Notes: generated by a model not told the origin, from the sequence alone. A stretch of DNA of 64,000 bases from Yponomeuta sedellus (GCA_934045075.1 OW203738.1:4703487-4767486), one strand, 5' to 3'; shown: positions 17,640 to 29,500, counted from the stretch's first letter. Program-made: numbers and translations.

Positions 17640-20010
17640 TAAATCAGGGTGTTATAGGTTTATATCCTAAATGTGTATGTTGTTTTTTTATTACAAGTAC
17701 TGTAATGAAGTAAATGCGAAAATCGCCTTTATTTATAGGTGTATGAATATAGGTGATTGTTGATAAAAGTAATACATATTACTTTTTAGTATCGAACACC
17801 CAAAATTTTTGCTTTGCCTTCAAAAGTAGGTACTTAACCAAATCATCTTGACCGGTAGCAAGGTCAAGCCTATATGTTATTCTCATAATGTCAGCACTAT
17901 TTAATAGCTCAAGTTAATGTGGCTGGTTGCCATTGCAACATAATGTGACCAATATATCGATTATTGTAGGTAAGATGTTTCGCAATCAGAAGCTTGCAAC
18001 GGATCCAATAACGTTAACGTAGCAAATTCGTAGGTTTCATACCTAGGTAGGAGTAAATAGTCCTAGATACACATGTTGCAATTTACTTTAGATTTTCTTG
18101 ATCTTAATCAGATAATGTTCGAATTGGGTGAATATTTCACTATAGCAGAAGAAAATAAACTGTTATTTCCAGTTACCAGAAATCGGATGATGAGCTAAAT
18201 AGGAAATTATAATTAATTCCTCTAGCTTATCCATAGAAAACATCGTATGATATCGATGAAATTACTATATAAATGTATTTCAGGATAAATAATACTTATC
18301 TAGGTATTCTTTATAAAGCATTTGGTAGACTCCACAATATTATGTGAAAGTCAAACATTAGGTATTAATGATACCTACAGCTAAATATTTTGATGCAACG
18401 AGTTTTTTCCGTGTGGATCTTAGACTAGAGTATAGCTAGTATAGTCAACCTTTGGTTATCTCTTATGTAGGTGATACATTAAAATATTATGACCCCTCTA
18501 AATTCTTTATTTATGGGTTATGTAAAATTTACTGTATTTATTTTACTGTATGTTACAGATAAATTTAGATAGAAAATGAACGAGAACTGATGTTAGAAAA
18601 CTGTTGAAAAAATATAAAACTATCTGCATAGGTTCAGTTACGTATAATGGGATGAGAATAATATCTTCAAGTTTCAATTAAAAAAAGACAAAATGCTGTC
18701 GGTCGTATTTACAAAATCATGATTTCTTAAAATACTTTAACATCAAGTCTTAAAAAAATAATAACATGGAAAATGCTTTATTACCGGAATACCTTTAAGG
18801 AATGTTCAAAGGAACCAACTTTTATAAATAAAACTGTACTTTTTGACAACATATTTTTTCTTACACCGTGTATACTTCGTATCAAATTTATAACTCCTGC
18901 GTCAACAGCTAAAGGTTGACAATCCCTGCCAGCCACCTATCATATTCGCATTCGCGTTAACTAAAGTGACACGTTAGTAGGAAATAGATTTCCATTAATG
19001 AAAGTATACTTTTATGTGTCAGTGATATTATCATTAATTCACGATTTTACTTAAGTATACCCAAGGATTCAAGTAACTGTAGAAGTACATTTTTCCTACT
19101 GTGCAATGTTTTGTGTTTTCCGTAGTGAACGATAAACAGGAGACTTCAATCTGATCACTAACATTTTTGTGGGAAAAGTAAGGTATTCTTTGTGCCGACC
19201 ATAAAATATGCCTAAAATACAAGTATTTCCTGGTTCTGCCAATCACCCAGTATTTGTGTCACATGAAAAGGATCACAAAATTTTGTTGTGTTGGAATCAC
19301 CTTTTTTACAATGGGAGACGTCAATCTGACCATAAAATACAGTTAAGACGAAAATGTTTTGTGTCACTGTTGCGCAAGAAGGTTCATCACATGAAGTCAA
19401 TCTGATCACAAAGTAATTTGTGGTGCTGAATCTTTCTAACAGTGGGAGCCGTCAATCTGACCACAAAATATGATTAAGTTGAAATTGTACTTTTATGTTA
19501 TTGTATGAAGGGCCATCACGGGAAGTCAATCTGATAACAAAATTTGTGGTGTTGTACCTTGTTCATGTGGGAGACGTCAATCTGACTACAAAACAAACTG
19601 GGTTGAAAAAGCAAAGTTTTGTGTCACTGTTATGAAAAGTAGACACCAGTGGTGTTAAACTCATTCAGTGGGAGAAGCCAATCTGGTCACAAAACTATGA
19701 CTGGGTAAATACAAGTATCACTTGGAATATTTCATGTCATTGTCTTAATGAGGAAACCTAACCGATACCGCAAATAATGTGTGCTGTTTTATCTAGTATA
19801 TTACGAAACTGCACAAAACATAGCTAGTGGGTAAATACAATTCAGTTGAGCTTGGGGATCCTTTATTTAATTCAACTCAGTGACTATGCGGACCTATCTC
19901 CACCAAGATGATGGTGAGTTGCATTCACTCAAGCTTCCTAGTGTCATTCGTTTTCATTGATGGAATTTATCATAAACTGTGTAGGTTGCTCGTAAAATTA
20001 TTGAAACTAT
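17640..20010. other. Non-coding right arm of the Polinton
   Basis: About 2.4 kb without a credible gene on either strand. It is AT-rich, with a diverged tandem repeat in its right half (19130-19720). This is space where other Polintons often carry a large gene such as polymerase B, but no polymerase motif can be read in any frame. Confidence 0.6.
19130..19720 (+). repeat. Diverged subterminal tandem repeat with a gtcaatctga core
   Basis: At least seven copies of a degenerate unit centred on gggagacgtcaatctgaccacaaaat (cores near 19140, 19315, 19395, 19445, 19522, 19568 and 19670). Two spacer types alternate: one with ttgtggtgttg, one with gggttgaaa. The cores face the right terminal repeat about 350-900 bp away. 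This resembles subterminal binding-site arrays of DNA transposons or a replication control region. Function is inference. Confidence 0.65.
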
Positions 20011-20152
20011 AAATTAGAATCACTCGATGTTATTGGGTATTCTGGAATAGCTGTAATGAGTTTGAGAGAGCGACAAGCCGCGCCAACCGGCGCGGTGCGT
20101 CGTGAGCTCAAACGAATGGAAGCTGGTCCAGAATGCCCAATAACATCCTACT
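20011..20152 (-). repeat. Right terminal inverted repeat of the Polinton
   Basis: Reverse complement of 3314-3455. The outermost 84 nt are identical and the next 55 nt differ at several positions and small gaps. It ends ...CATCCTACT with the CT terminus at 20152. It holds the same palindrome as the left repeat. Confidence 0.92.
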
Positions 20153-20158
20153 GTTATG
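20153..20158 (+). repeat. Right target-site duplication GTTATG
   Basis: Exact match to 3308-3313, immediately outside the CT terminus. Confidence 0.93.
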
Positions 20159-21550
20159 CCCTAAATAACTGCGGCTGCCTCCTTGGTCGTTTGTGCAACT
20201 AACGATTACCACGCCAGAAGTCGTAGGTTCGTTTCCCATTCGGGGCCGCGATTTGTACGAAGAATCACCAAAAGGCCATCCTATCAAATTTGCATCCAAA
20301 TCGACCGGTAAGAAAAAAGTTGGCGTGTAAGAGAACGCCTTCGAAATTCAAAATTTGGCTTCTTATGATGGCTGTATGCCATACATTTCCTATATCATTC
20401 TCATACATAATTTTCGCCTAAGCGTTATCATTTCTGAGAAAACGTATGGATGTCTAATCAGTGGGTGATTATATCGGATTGTCCTTGATTTGTACATATG
20501 ACTACAATCCGGACGTATTTTCGTGTTTGTGACGCCCATGACTGGGAGATATATATTTTTTTAAATTTTAAACTTCGAACATCTCTTTCTCGATATTAAC
20601 ACCGATACACCCCTTGATGCTGCACGGCACAACCATGAGATCATCTCCTCCGGTCCTTTAACTCCTAGGAGAGAATATGCCTCAACCACAGACTTCCACT
20701 TCTGACGGTGGTCCGCGGCAGCTTAACCCTTTAACGGGCAAAGATAGTATCAAATCTGATGTGTGAAACGTTGTGATGTGAGTCGGACTTCTATAGACTT
20801 AAGTTTTAGTCAAACTAACAATTAATATTAAAATTGAATATGTTTACTCTTGCGCGTATACCGCAAGCGCATTCTGAGTTTGTTCAAGCTATTTGCCGAG
20901 GATAGTATAGTATACTATTTCCAACAACATGTTAAGCTGGTGACTACTAAACCCAATCCACTGATAAACCTTGTCGGTTTCGGGGGATGGGAGGCATTAT
21001 ATTGCATGTATTTTTTTTTCTTACTTTAAATAAATAAAAAAAAATGTATTGTATTACTTATATTGATTTGGATTTTATTTCAATTTATAATCGGAACTAT
21101 AATACCATACCATACAATACCAAGTTTAAAATTCAGGCCAGCTAGTGCTGATTGACTTGGCCACTTCGTCTGTAGATCATTTTCATCTCTAAGGCGTAAT
21201 TATATTTTCGCACTTATCACCGTCTCAACACAGACTGAGGTCCCTTCTGGGACGCTACTACTCGTATGTAAATTCTCCACTGTATGGAGTTGTGCGATTC
21301 AACCTACTTCGAACTGTCAAATACAAACATTTTGACACATTGGAATTGTGAAATAAGTTAAGCCGATAGTGTGGACAGTTACATGGACGAACGGCTGGTA
21401 CGGAACTCTTAAATGTAAGGGCAAAACCAGACTTCTGTATCATCTATTTGACGTCTAGGTTATATTTCAATGCATAGCACAACTCAAGGTGCCTAATGAT
21501 TGATGGCGGCGCTTAAATTGTCAACAATGACACCATAAAGTCACCCCAGG
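20159..21550. other. Intronic stretch right of the Polinton
   Basis: Contains a weak tRNA-like remnant at about 20195-20250 (gtaggttcgtttcccattc). Otherwise it is AT-rich sequence with no coding signal that I can support. Confidence 0.4.
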
Positions 21551-21559
21551 AAGTTTTAA

Positions 21560-22200
21560 ATTTAATGCTCACTGACTCGCATTGATGATCAGAGTTGGCA
21601 CGGTTTTCAAACGTGAAGCAGTGGTTTCTAACCTTTTTTTGACCAAGGACCACTTTGATAACTAAGGACTGACGTCTAACAATAAGTTAAGCTTAAATTC
21701 GTACGCCGAAACGGCAAAACACGAAGGAATTCATAGGTAATAAATAATGTAACATCTGCATGTATCAATACTCGTGTTTAAGAAAATAAGGTAATTTGAT
21801 TTGTTATGATAGTTTTATTGTCAGCGCGGACCACAATTGCTGACTCGCATTGATCAGCGCTGATATGCGAGCTGTCATAATAAAACGGCGGCACCTAAAC
21901 GTTTTTGGACCTAAGACCACTTTTGATTAATCTTTTGTTAGCGGAGACACAACTGCTGACTTGCATTGATGATCAGCGTTGATACGGAGCAGTCTAAAAG
22001 AAACGGCAGTACCTAAAGTTTTTTGGACCTAAGACTACTTTGATTGTCCTGTTGCTAGCGGGGACCACAACCACTGAATCGCATTGATGATCAGCGCTGA
22101 CATGGGAGCTGTCAGTGTGCAGCAGTGGTTCCTAATCTTTTATGGCTCAAGGACGATTTTGATTATTCTGTTGTTAGCGGGGTCGCATTGAGCTTGTTGT
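21560..22200 (+). repeat. hAT-like non-autonomous repeat with internal tandem units
   Basis: Four to five diverged units of about 110-125 bp share gcattgatgatcagcgctga, a CAGTGGTTYCTAA motif and ggacctaagaccacttttgatt...gttagcgggg. The phrase cagtggtttctaacc resembles hAT terminal repeats. The family name is tentative. Confidence 0.5.
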
Positions 22201-22869
22201 TAGTTGTTGCGCAAGAGCTTTTATATATGCATTGCAGGAGCCTCCCGCGGTTCACTCTTGAGTGTACAATAGACTACCTGAGGCCTGTGCACCATCGGAT
22301 GGGAATAACTCATGTAAAGGCAGTACAGAGTGATTTCGAAATCAGTTGACAAATTTCAAAGAGACATTCCAAACATGATTTAGAAACATATGGCGTTAGT
22401 TTTGAAAAACATGGGGCATCATCTTTTCAACAGACACAGCAGTCACTTTTCAGAATTCACAGTGCATTTGTCAATGAAAAGGTCAGAAATCACGAATATT
22501 TACAGATATGTTAAATCTGTTTGCTGATAAATAATGAACAGTGCTATTTTTCACAATGAAAAAACGTTGCCTCAAGATAAAGCAAACCATTTCAAAAGCG
22601 CCCTGTACTTTACCTTTACCCGTAACAATTATATTCTCTCTCTCTCATTCTATATATCTACATTTTTAGGGCCTATAATTCAAGATAGATGGCATGTTAC
22701 GATATTTAGGGTAGATAAGCTACGACTAGCAAAATTTTATAAACAAAATTCCTAGTGGACAAGTTATGGTAGGATTATGTCGATAACGAAATTCACCTTT
22801 GCTATGTTTGCCTATAGAAAGTAGGTACGAAAATACAATATTGATGTCATACATAAACACTATATACAC

Positions 22870-22965
22870 TAAATGTACAAGGGTGTGCATTAAGTACGCC
22901 CTTGTACATTTACTCATGTAATTAGTGCAATAAAGAATTAAGACAATAATAATAATAAGTAAAAT
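22870..22965 (+). repeat. SINE/LINE 3' tail with short hairpin
   Basis: An inverted repeat (gtacaagggtgtgc / gtacgcccttgtac, about 22875-22910) is followed by aataaagaattaagac and an (ATA)n run. A reverse-oriented relative is at 49615-49660 (gtacaagggcgtgctaaatg). Confidence 0.5.
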
Positions 22966-22989
22966 AAAATATCTGAGCAACAAAAAAGC

Positions 22990-23680
22990 AAATTTCGCTC
23001 TTAATAAAAAAAATTATGATAAATCTACGGAGACTATAATACATAGATAAATAAATAAAGAGATCTAATAATTATAAGTATACTATATACAAATATACGC
23101 AAAAAAAATCGTAAAAGTCGGTGAAGCCGTTTCGGAGGAGTACAATAACGAACACCGTGACACGACATTTTTATACAATAGATAAAATTAAACGCCTAAT
23201 GAACAAAAGAATTCCAGTAAAACGCGCCTATAGGCAAGTTACTTAATCGGTTGTTTGTTAGGTATGTCTTTTCCTTGTAAAATCTTCTTTACAGACTACT
23301 TTAGACAGCGTTTTAGGAGTGTTTTAAGGAATGTTGTTGGCCGTTAATGTTTTTAAGATCTAATACTTCAGATCCGTTTTATATTTTGCAATCTTCAAAG
23401 TAGAGAATATGTTGTCAAGTGCGTTTCGCAACGAATTCTATATAATGACCAAAAAACGCAAGAACAAAACAATCGTTCCGAATCGATCTCGTTCCCTAAG
23501 GGCATAACCCGTTAGTGCTAATTACAAATCTCTGCTTCGAAAAACAAACGGGGGGTCAAAAATACGACACGGTGCGCGAAGGGGCGCGTTACACATGTTA
23601 CCAACGACTTTGCGACCACGACAAGTGCAATGAAACGCGCTTAGCTAAATCAGACTCTAAAACTGTTGAGACAGATGTCA
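22990..23680. other. Intronic stretch, largely unassigned
   Basis: The left edge (23100-23190) resembles the 3' end of a widespread lepidopteran repeat (gaagccgtttcggaggagt). The remainder, including a GC-richer block at 23490-23660, shows no repeat match within the window and no coding signal. Confidence 0.35.
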
Positions 23681-23834
23681 TAATTGTATAAATGCACCAA
23701 ATGTTTGTTCACGTGTTATCGATACAAAAGAGGGGTTGTGTCATGTGCGACGATAAAAAAAGGGCCTAGCAACTGTTTTACAGGCAGCAAAACGAATCAA
23801 AAAACCTTTATTTTACATGCATTAGATGTTTATA

Positions 23835-23935
23835 TACTTCCCAATGCAGGCCACCAACCATCTCTCAGAAAGAGAGAGGATAGGTTACATAACGTGTGCC
23901 CATCGCAGATTGGCGATTTCAAGTGCCACATTATG
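23835..23935 (-). repeat. Family A SINE, 3' fragment
   Basis: It shares tctcagaaagagagagg ... cgtgtgcccatcgcagattg...cgatttcaag with the SINE copies at 2895 and 58040. Confidence 0.6.
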
Positions 23936-25190
23936 AGCAACCATCAAAAACCTTATAATTCTTAAATAGTACTCAGATAATTCGAATGAAAATTACCAGG
24001 AAATAATATCGGCGGTACCTATGTAAAGATAAATATACATAAAAGGCGACCAATTTGGAATGATTCACGCCTCCGCTCAGATGGAGAATCGCAGATAAGT
24101 ACTAATTACATTATCATACTCACCGAACGATGATAAAATATTAAAAATCGAACCAAAACTGTCCCCAGATGTTTCGTTAATGACGTCACTGACTGTTTGG
24201 CCAACAGATGTGGCACCGAATAGCCCAGATGCGGCCCAGCTAGTATAATAGCTGCAATAAACTAATACAAGTTGGGGACCATGTCAAATGTGTGACATCT
24301 GTATTTGGGTCGGATTATATAAGAGCACCGTTTTAGGGTTAAGAGGATAGATAAATTGGTTGCTGCCGTGAATGCAGAAGCATTTATCAAGTCAACGATT
24401 TGTGCCACGATAACCATTTTTTTTATATTGTGATAAGGCGTTTTTGCATAGATCTCGATAAGATTCATCCATGCATCCATTTTGTACTAAAAGTAAGGAA
24501 AGTTCATTGATATGGTGAAGCAGGTCTAATAAATTAGGTACTTGATACCGACACAAGATAAAAGTGCGATGATGTGTTAAGCATTTCGAGCAACAATAAA
24601 AGTTTTTACCTTTATCGTCTGAAAATCAATAGATATGCATTGTGATTATAGTTAAATTTAATAAGAAAGTGGATTATCTCCAATTTCATTCAAATAATGA
24701 TTTTCAGCATGTTTCAGATAACATTCACTATTGTGATGAGCTGAAAAAAATCTAAATGAATGAAGAGATTTGATGTTTCCTTGAATGCACGAATTTTGTA
24801 CTGAAAGTTTTTTTATTGATAATAATATTTTGAAGTACTCGTAGGTCCAATAAATTACTTGATACCTTCACAAGATAAAATTGAAACTGACGTAAAGTTT
24901 ATAATATGATAATACATAGGTATTTATTAATTGATTGTGACATTGTTAAATCTTTCGAACATGTTACTGTTCGCCTTTGTGGTCCGAAAAGCTATTGCAC
25001 GTATGGACATTATGTGATAAATTTTGCTTAAGTAAGTATATTTTTCTGCAATTTGGCTCAAGGTAAGATTTTAAGTATGTTTAATTGTGATGTGCTGAAT
25101 AAAATAATAAAAGTAATGGCGTACGTAATTCAAATAAGGAGTGAAGGATACAAACGAGTCTTACATTTTCAAATAATTTAGTAAAATTGA
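23936..25190. other. Intronic stretch without recognised features
   Basis: About 1.25 kb of AT-rich sequence. No gene, array or repeat with a second copy in this window was seen. Confidence 0.35.
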
Positions 25191-25194
25191 TGTT

Positions 25195-25415
25195 TATTAA
25201 ATCAAAACTGACGTAAGGTGGACAAGGGCAGTCACGGAGTGGTGGCCAAGAACCGGTCGTCGTTCGGTGGGTAGACAACTTGCCCGTTGGAGGGATGACG
25301 TCGAGATTTCGAGATGTCGAGATTGGCTAGGGACCGGGAGAGTTGGCGTGAAATGAAAGAGGCCTATACCCAGCAGTGGGCTTCATTCATGGGCTGGATA
25401 GATAGAAATCAAAAC
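25195..25415 (+). pseudogene. LINE polymerase C-terminal remnant
   Basis: One frame reads SRLARDRESWREMKEAYTQQ followed by WASFMGW and GATA repeats. This is the C-terminus that ends many insect non-LTR polymerases (a DRxxWRExxEAYxQQW pattern). The frame upstream is interrupted by stops. It is a 5'-truncated dead copy. Confidence 0.65.
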
Positions 25416-25429
25416 TGCTGGTGTGTGGT

Positions 25430-25680
25430 GTCGGCCTAGAGAATAGCACCAACCCAAATTCTTCCCGCGGGTGTCGTAAAAGGCGACTAAGGGAAATAAA
25501 CCGGGGGGTGGGCAGCAGCCCCCCCCCTGCAGTACAATTCCACCAAACTGCAATCCCCAACCCGCATGCCCAGCGACGGGATTATGGGCACTACCCCCCA
25601 ATGATGGCACAACCTTGCCTCATTAGGGTGGGCTGTGTCCAGCAGTGGACTAATATAGCCTGAAGAAGAAGAAGAAGAAA
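25430..25680 (+). repeat. Family F SINE-like repeat
   Basis: It begins near gtgtcgtaaaaggcgactaa, has a gggtgggcagcagcc block, and ends tgtccagcagtggactaata...tagcctgaag followed by GAA repeats. A second copy at 60140-60555 is split by a family E insertion. A fragment is at 55912-56010. Confidence 0.7.
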
Positions 25681-25849
25681 TCAAAACAATCAATCAAATC
25701 AAAAGGGTTTTATTCAAAATAGCACTGAAACTGCGGCTTAATGAACGTTATAAGAAATTTTGGTGTCCATTTCAAAATCTAGATCATGTATGGTTCTTAT
25801 TCCGTGATTAAATAGATTCGTTTTATTACCAGAAACTGGATCGCACAGC

Positions 25850-25940
25850 GACTAATGGATGTTGATGAAGCGAAAAAGGTTTCTCAGGTTCATGGCAAGT
25901 GGCAAACCCTGCTTTGCTTACCTCTCCGGGATACAGGCTT
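25850..25940 (+). repeat. Family D LINE tail fragment
   Basis: The phrases gatgaagcgaaaaaggttt, catggcaagtgg and ctccgggatacaggcttgag identify a diverged copy. Confidence 0.5.
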
Positions 25941-25994
25941 GAGTTTATGTACTACATAGATTACTAACATAGAGTACTACATAGATAAATTAAT

Positions 25995-26460
25995 TAGTAA
26001 CTGGCTGTGCCCCGCGGTTTTAGGGAAAATTGATTGTCTATTAACAGTAAAATATATTTTCCTGGGGTGTCAGCTTGTAACTGTGCAAACCTCTTTACAC
26101 CATTTTTATTTCTTTTTCTATCTATCATTTTCAAATATTTAAATTTTGTCACTCATTCTTCGATTTCCCTGATTTTTCATCGACTACTACTTTACTGTTT
26201 GATCAGATCTAACTTTTTACCTGCTTATCCCTTTTTTATCCAGTTTTCCTGTTTTAATATTACTAAGTACATACTAATCTACAAATAAAACTACACCTAA
26301 AGTAGTTCCAGAGTTTATTTATTATTATAAAATTTATACAACGTTTCAAGCTGACTCCATACCAAATTTTATTAAAATCACTAGAGCCGTTTAGACTTGA
26401 AGAAATAACAAACACAAACTTTCGCCTTTATAATATTAGTGTGAAGTGTGATGTGATTAT
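25995..26460 (+). repeat. Widespread lepidopteran repeat (ctgtgccccgcggttt...cctttataatattagtgtg)
   Basis: It starts aactggctgtgccccgcggt and ends actttcgcctttataatatt plus agtgtgaagtgtgatgtgat. This architecture is very common in moth and butterfly introns. Its class (Helitron-like or LINE tail) cannot be decided here. No intact coding. Confidence 0.45.
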
Positions 26461-26523
26461 CAGAAATCCGTGCCATAAACTTTTGTTTCACTTTTTAAAT
26501 TAAATATTAATAATATGTTCGTC

Positions 26524-26998
26524 ATCAACCCTCGTATGTCCCCACTGCTGGGGCACGGGTCTCTTCCTGCATTGCAGGAAGATTATGCCATACTCCACCA
26601 CGGGGGCCAAGTCCGGGTTGGTGGAGGATTGTAAGACAGTGGCTGTCAGAAGTTATCAAGCCACCCATAAGGCCTCTGACATGGTTTAACGACTGCCATT
26701 ATATGACAGCCGGCACCAACGGCTTAACGTGCCTTGCGAAGCACGGAAACGCTCGGAAAAATGCCACTAGCGGTAGTCACGGGACGCTCACCCATCCTTT
26801 ACCTGACCGCGCCTGTTGTTGCTTAACCAAGTGATTGATTTCAAAAACCGTTTTAGAGGCTAAAAATTCCACGCATGCCGCGATTCGAACCCGCGACCTC
26901 TGGCTGTCCTTAGCACAGGTTAGTGCATTAAAAATAAAAATAGTATAATCAAGTGATTGATTCCAATCACTCGGTTCGCCTAGGCCACGGCGCTTCTA
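26524..26998 (+). mobile_element. Family C SINE-like repeat with a nested family B copy
   Basis: Family C runs from ctcgtatgtccccactgctg to the palindromic tail gtgattgattccaatcac. The tail is opened by a reversed family B SINE at about 26846-26957. The sequence CAAGTGATTGATT is repeated on both sides of the insert, a 13-bp target duplication. Other family C copies: 37737-38070 (-), 38807-39142 (+), 59567-59862 (+) and a fragment at 53335-53395. Confidence 0.75.
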
Positions 26999-27224
26999 TA
27001 ATATGTAATTGACAAAAAAATTACATAAATTATAAATTAGTAGCATTAAACTTAGTAATATAGAAATAGCGGAACATCTATCTTATTTGCAAAAACACGA
27101 TTCTTCTAAAGCTTTCTTTAGAGTAATTTTATTTAATATGTGCTTACGTTTTTTCCTTGTAAAATTTACGTCACAGAGTATTTTGATGAGCGTTTTTCGA
27201 GTATTTTAAGTAATCCTGTCTTTA

Positions 27225-27620
27225 AAAAGACGGTATTATTATATTATTTTTAATGCACTAACCCGTGGTAAGGACAATTAATAAAAACCAATTTTAGCCT
27301 CTAAATAGGTTTTTAAAAATTATCCTTAGCACGGGTTAGTGCATTAAAAATATTATATTCACGTGGGTACAGCGATATCATTCCGTTAAAAAACCTAACT
27401 GCAAAGTAGGTACTCGGGGCTGCAAGTGATGCAAATTACTTCAGCCAGATGTTGCTGCCTGTACGTAATACAAAGAGTATTAGAGGTTCGAAATTTCACT
27501 GATACCCGTGAGTCGCCTATTAGCTCAGTTCGGAGAGCGCTGGCACGGTTAGCCAGAGGTCGCGGGTTCGAGTACCAGCATGGGTGGAATTTTTAACCTC
27601 TAAATAGGTTTTTAAAAGAC
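27225..27620 (+). mobile_element. Family B TIR-bearing tRNA-like SINE, rearranged
   Basis: It contains a tRNA-like core (A-box region tagctcagttcggagagcgc, B-box ggttcgagtacc) at about 27515-27590, preceded by ttacttcagccagatgttg and bounded by inverted tttttaaccctaaatagg-type ends. A second inverted pair of the ends plus tgcactaacccgt lies at 27235-27360, making the copy partly fold-back. Confidence 0.65.
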
Positions 27621-27624
27621 GTTA

Positions 27625-28450
27625 TAACTTTTAACCCGCATTTACCTCCGCGTTGCTAAGTCTAATTATCACGTTAGTAATTACGATGATAATTATTATT
27701 ATCAAGATATAATAATTATCGTTACGAACTTTGGAACCGTAAGTCCTTAAAGTTTCTCGCGGAATGACTATTATTATTATTTGCATTATTTGTACATTTT
27801 GACGTAAAATAAACTGATAAGTTTTTTCGTGATAACGAAAGTTGATAAAGAAATATCGAGTTAATGAATCAGCGTGTGTTTTCTTATCAGATCGAGTTAT
27901 TATCTATTTTACCTATCTAATGCAGTTTTAGCATTACCTTGAAGAAAATCAAGGGCTCGTTTCAGAGAGCTATAATTCATGGTTTACCATGACAATTTCA
28001 TTACATTGCAATTTTGATGAAACCACAAATTAACTAAGCAATGTACTTCACTAACCTGACCTGAATAAAGTGACCTGTCGAAAAATTATTCTATTCACAT
28101 GGTACAAAAACGCGCCAGATAAATTGGACTCAAACTATGACGTTACAACTTGAACGTAGCGCCTTAGTTATATATAAAACCTACGGAGCTTATCAATCAT
28201 CATTTCATTTCGTTTCATTTCATTTTATTTCATGTCATACATCTGCAGCCTTTTAGAAAAGCTTTAGAAGAATTTAGATTTTCGCATTTGTGGGGTCACC
28301 CAAAAACAAAAAAATATGGTTTAAGTTTTAAAAAATCTAATTTTTTTTGTGTCTTCTATGGCATTTACGCTATGCCACTTCCATGTAGCTGACATAGGAA
28401 AGTACCCCTGTATTAATTGTCTCTAATATCAACGCAAGCCACTCCATATG
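27625..28450. other. Intronic stretch without recognised features
   Basis: AT-rich sequence including short palindromic AT runs (ataattatta). No gene or shared repeat identified. Confidence 0.35.
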
Positions 28451-28454
28451 AAAA

Positions 28455-28565
28455 ACAATGTCCCAGGCACTGCAGCGTCCGAGTGGTCCCCTCACCCATC
28501 TAGCGTGAGTGAAGGTGCCACTGGACGGTGCACAAATCACCTAATTTTCTTGATGCAAAGGCCAT
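28455..28565 (+). repeat. Family E SINE-like repeat
   Basis: The core gtcccaggcactgcagcgtc is followed by cgagtggtcccctcacccat...gtgagtgaaggtgccactgg. Copies in the window: 29505-29625 (-), 44755-45040, 59905-60020, 60300-60510 and 60660-60755 (-). The tail is usually caaaaaaggcc plus (ATT)n. Confidence 0.65.
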
Positions 28566-28569
28566 AGTT

Positions 28570-29500
28570 TTTATCGACGCTTTGTAGGCACACAATTAAA
28601 CAAACATCTAGCATTACATCACCGTGTCAAATGATATCTCATCTATTATTAGATTAGACATTGTTAGAGCGAAGGAATTTAAAGAACCACACTTATTCAG
28701 GACGTTGTTTATGACAGCCTCAGCTAATGCCGGGTTTTCCCAATCTTAGACGTTGACCTGACACAAGCAAAAAATCGCGAGAATTCGTCATCGCCGTTCT
28801 CATATACAACATAGTTGTAAGTATCGAAAAACGTGCGATTGCTGTTTTTGTGGAAAGGTTCACCTTTGAATTTTAAGACATAGGTAATACCTAGTAGCGC
28901 CAATTGTACAATATTACCTAGATTTAAGAATGATTGCAATTCAATTCTTTTTCCTGGCAGTGCATTATTAATAAATAAATTATTATTACTTTTATTGCAC
29001 TTAAATTTTAAAAATAAAATCGTTCATTGCGGCGGACTTAATGCCATAAGTGTTCTCTATCCCGAGCTATCTATTTTTTATTGAGTATATTATACCTACT
29101 CATCTCTTAACCCCTTAGTTCGCTTTTCAATTATATTTGATGCCAATTAAAACTGTGCATCAAAACCGGTACAAAGTTTACATAATATGCATTCTTATCA
29201 ATTATCGAACCAACGAGTTGCTGAAACTCCCAACACCGGCGCATACGCAGCATCCGGTATCAACACGTGCGCCCCGAAACGTGAACGGCACTATTATTGC
29301 CTGTTTCCAAATACAACGCACCTCGTAAAAAATGTTGCGAAACGGTGGAAAAAAAGGTAAAAAATGGCGCTGCAACGGAAAACGTTTGTGACGTTAGCTG
29401 CTTCCGGTTTGAAATGTCAACAAAATGAATGTAACAGTGCATTTCAGGGTTAGCGTAGGGAACGTAGCGTAGGAAAGGACTTCCTTAGAAGATACCGGGC
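28570..29500. other. Intronic stretch without recognised features
   Basis: About 0.9 kb between two oppositely oriented family E copies. No coding signal. The inverted flanking copies could in principle pair. Confidence 0.35.

Larger units (their letters stand above)
3314..20152 (+). mobile_element. Maverick/Polinton (adintovirus-like) element
   Basis: The element spans 16.8 kb, or about 11.7 kb without the nested LINE at 8377-13508. Seen directly: termini AG...CT, inverted repeats of about 140 bp, and an identical 6-bp flanking duplication. Its genes are those of Polintons: packaging ATPase, retroviral-type integrase with chromodomain, adenain-like protease, and major and minor capsid proteins. 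A PLA2-like gene of the kind seen in adintoviruses is also present. Genes 3569-15467 all read on the + strand, and a spliced orphan reads back from 17.5 to 15.6 kb. Protein-primed DNA polymerase B, normally present, is absent from all readable frames. Open frames and a perfect duplication imply a recent insertion. Autonomous replication is doubtful without polymerase. Confidence 0.95.

Noticed and set aside
17640..20010. Decayed polymerase B gene
   Set aside because: No family-B polymerase motif (for example a YxDTD-like or KxY motif) or long discontinuous coding signal could be read in any frame. Reported instead as non-coding.
27515..27595. Functional tRNA gene
   Set aside because: A and B boxes are present but the flanks belong to a dispersed repeat with many copies and there is no proper acceptor stem. 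The same applies at 3118-3185, 30188-30260, 52009-52080, 58310-58375 and 58545-58615.
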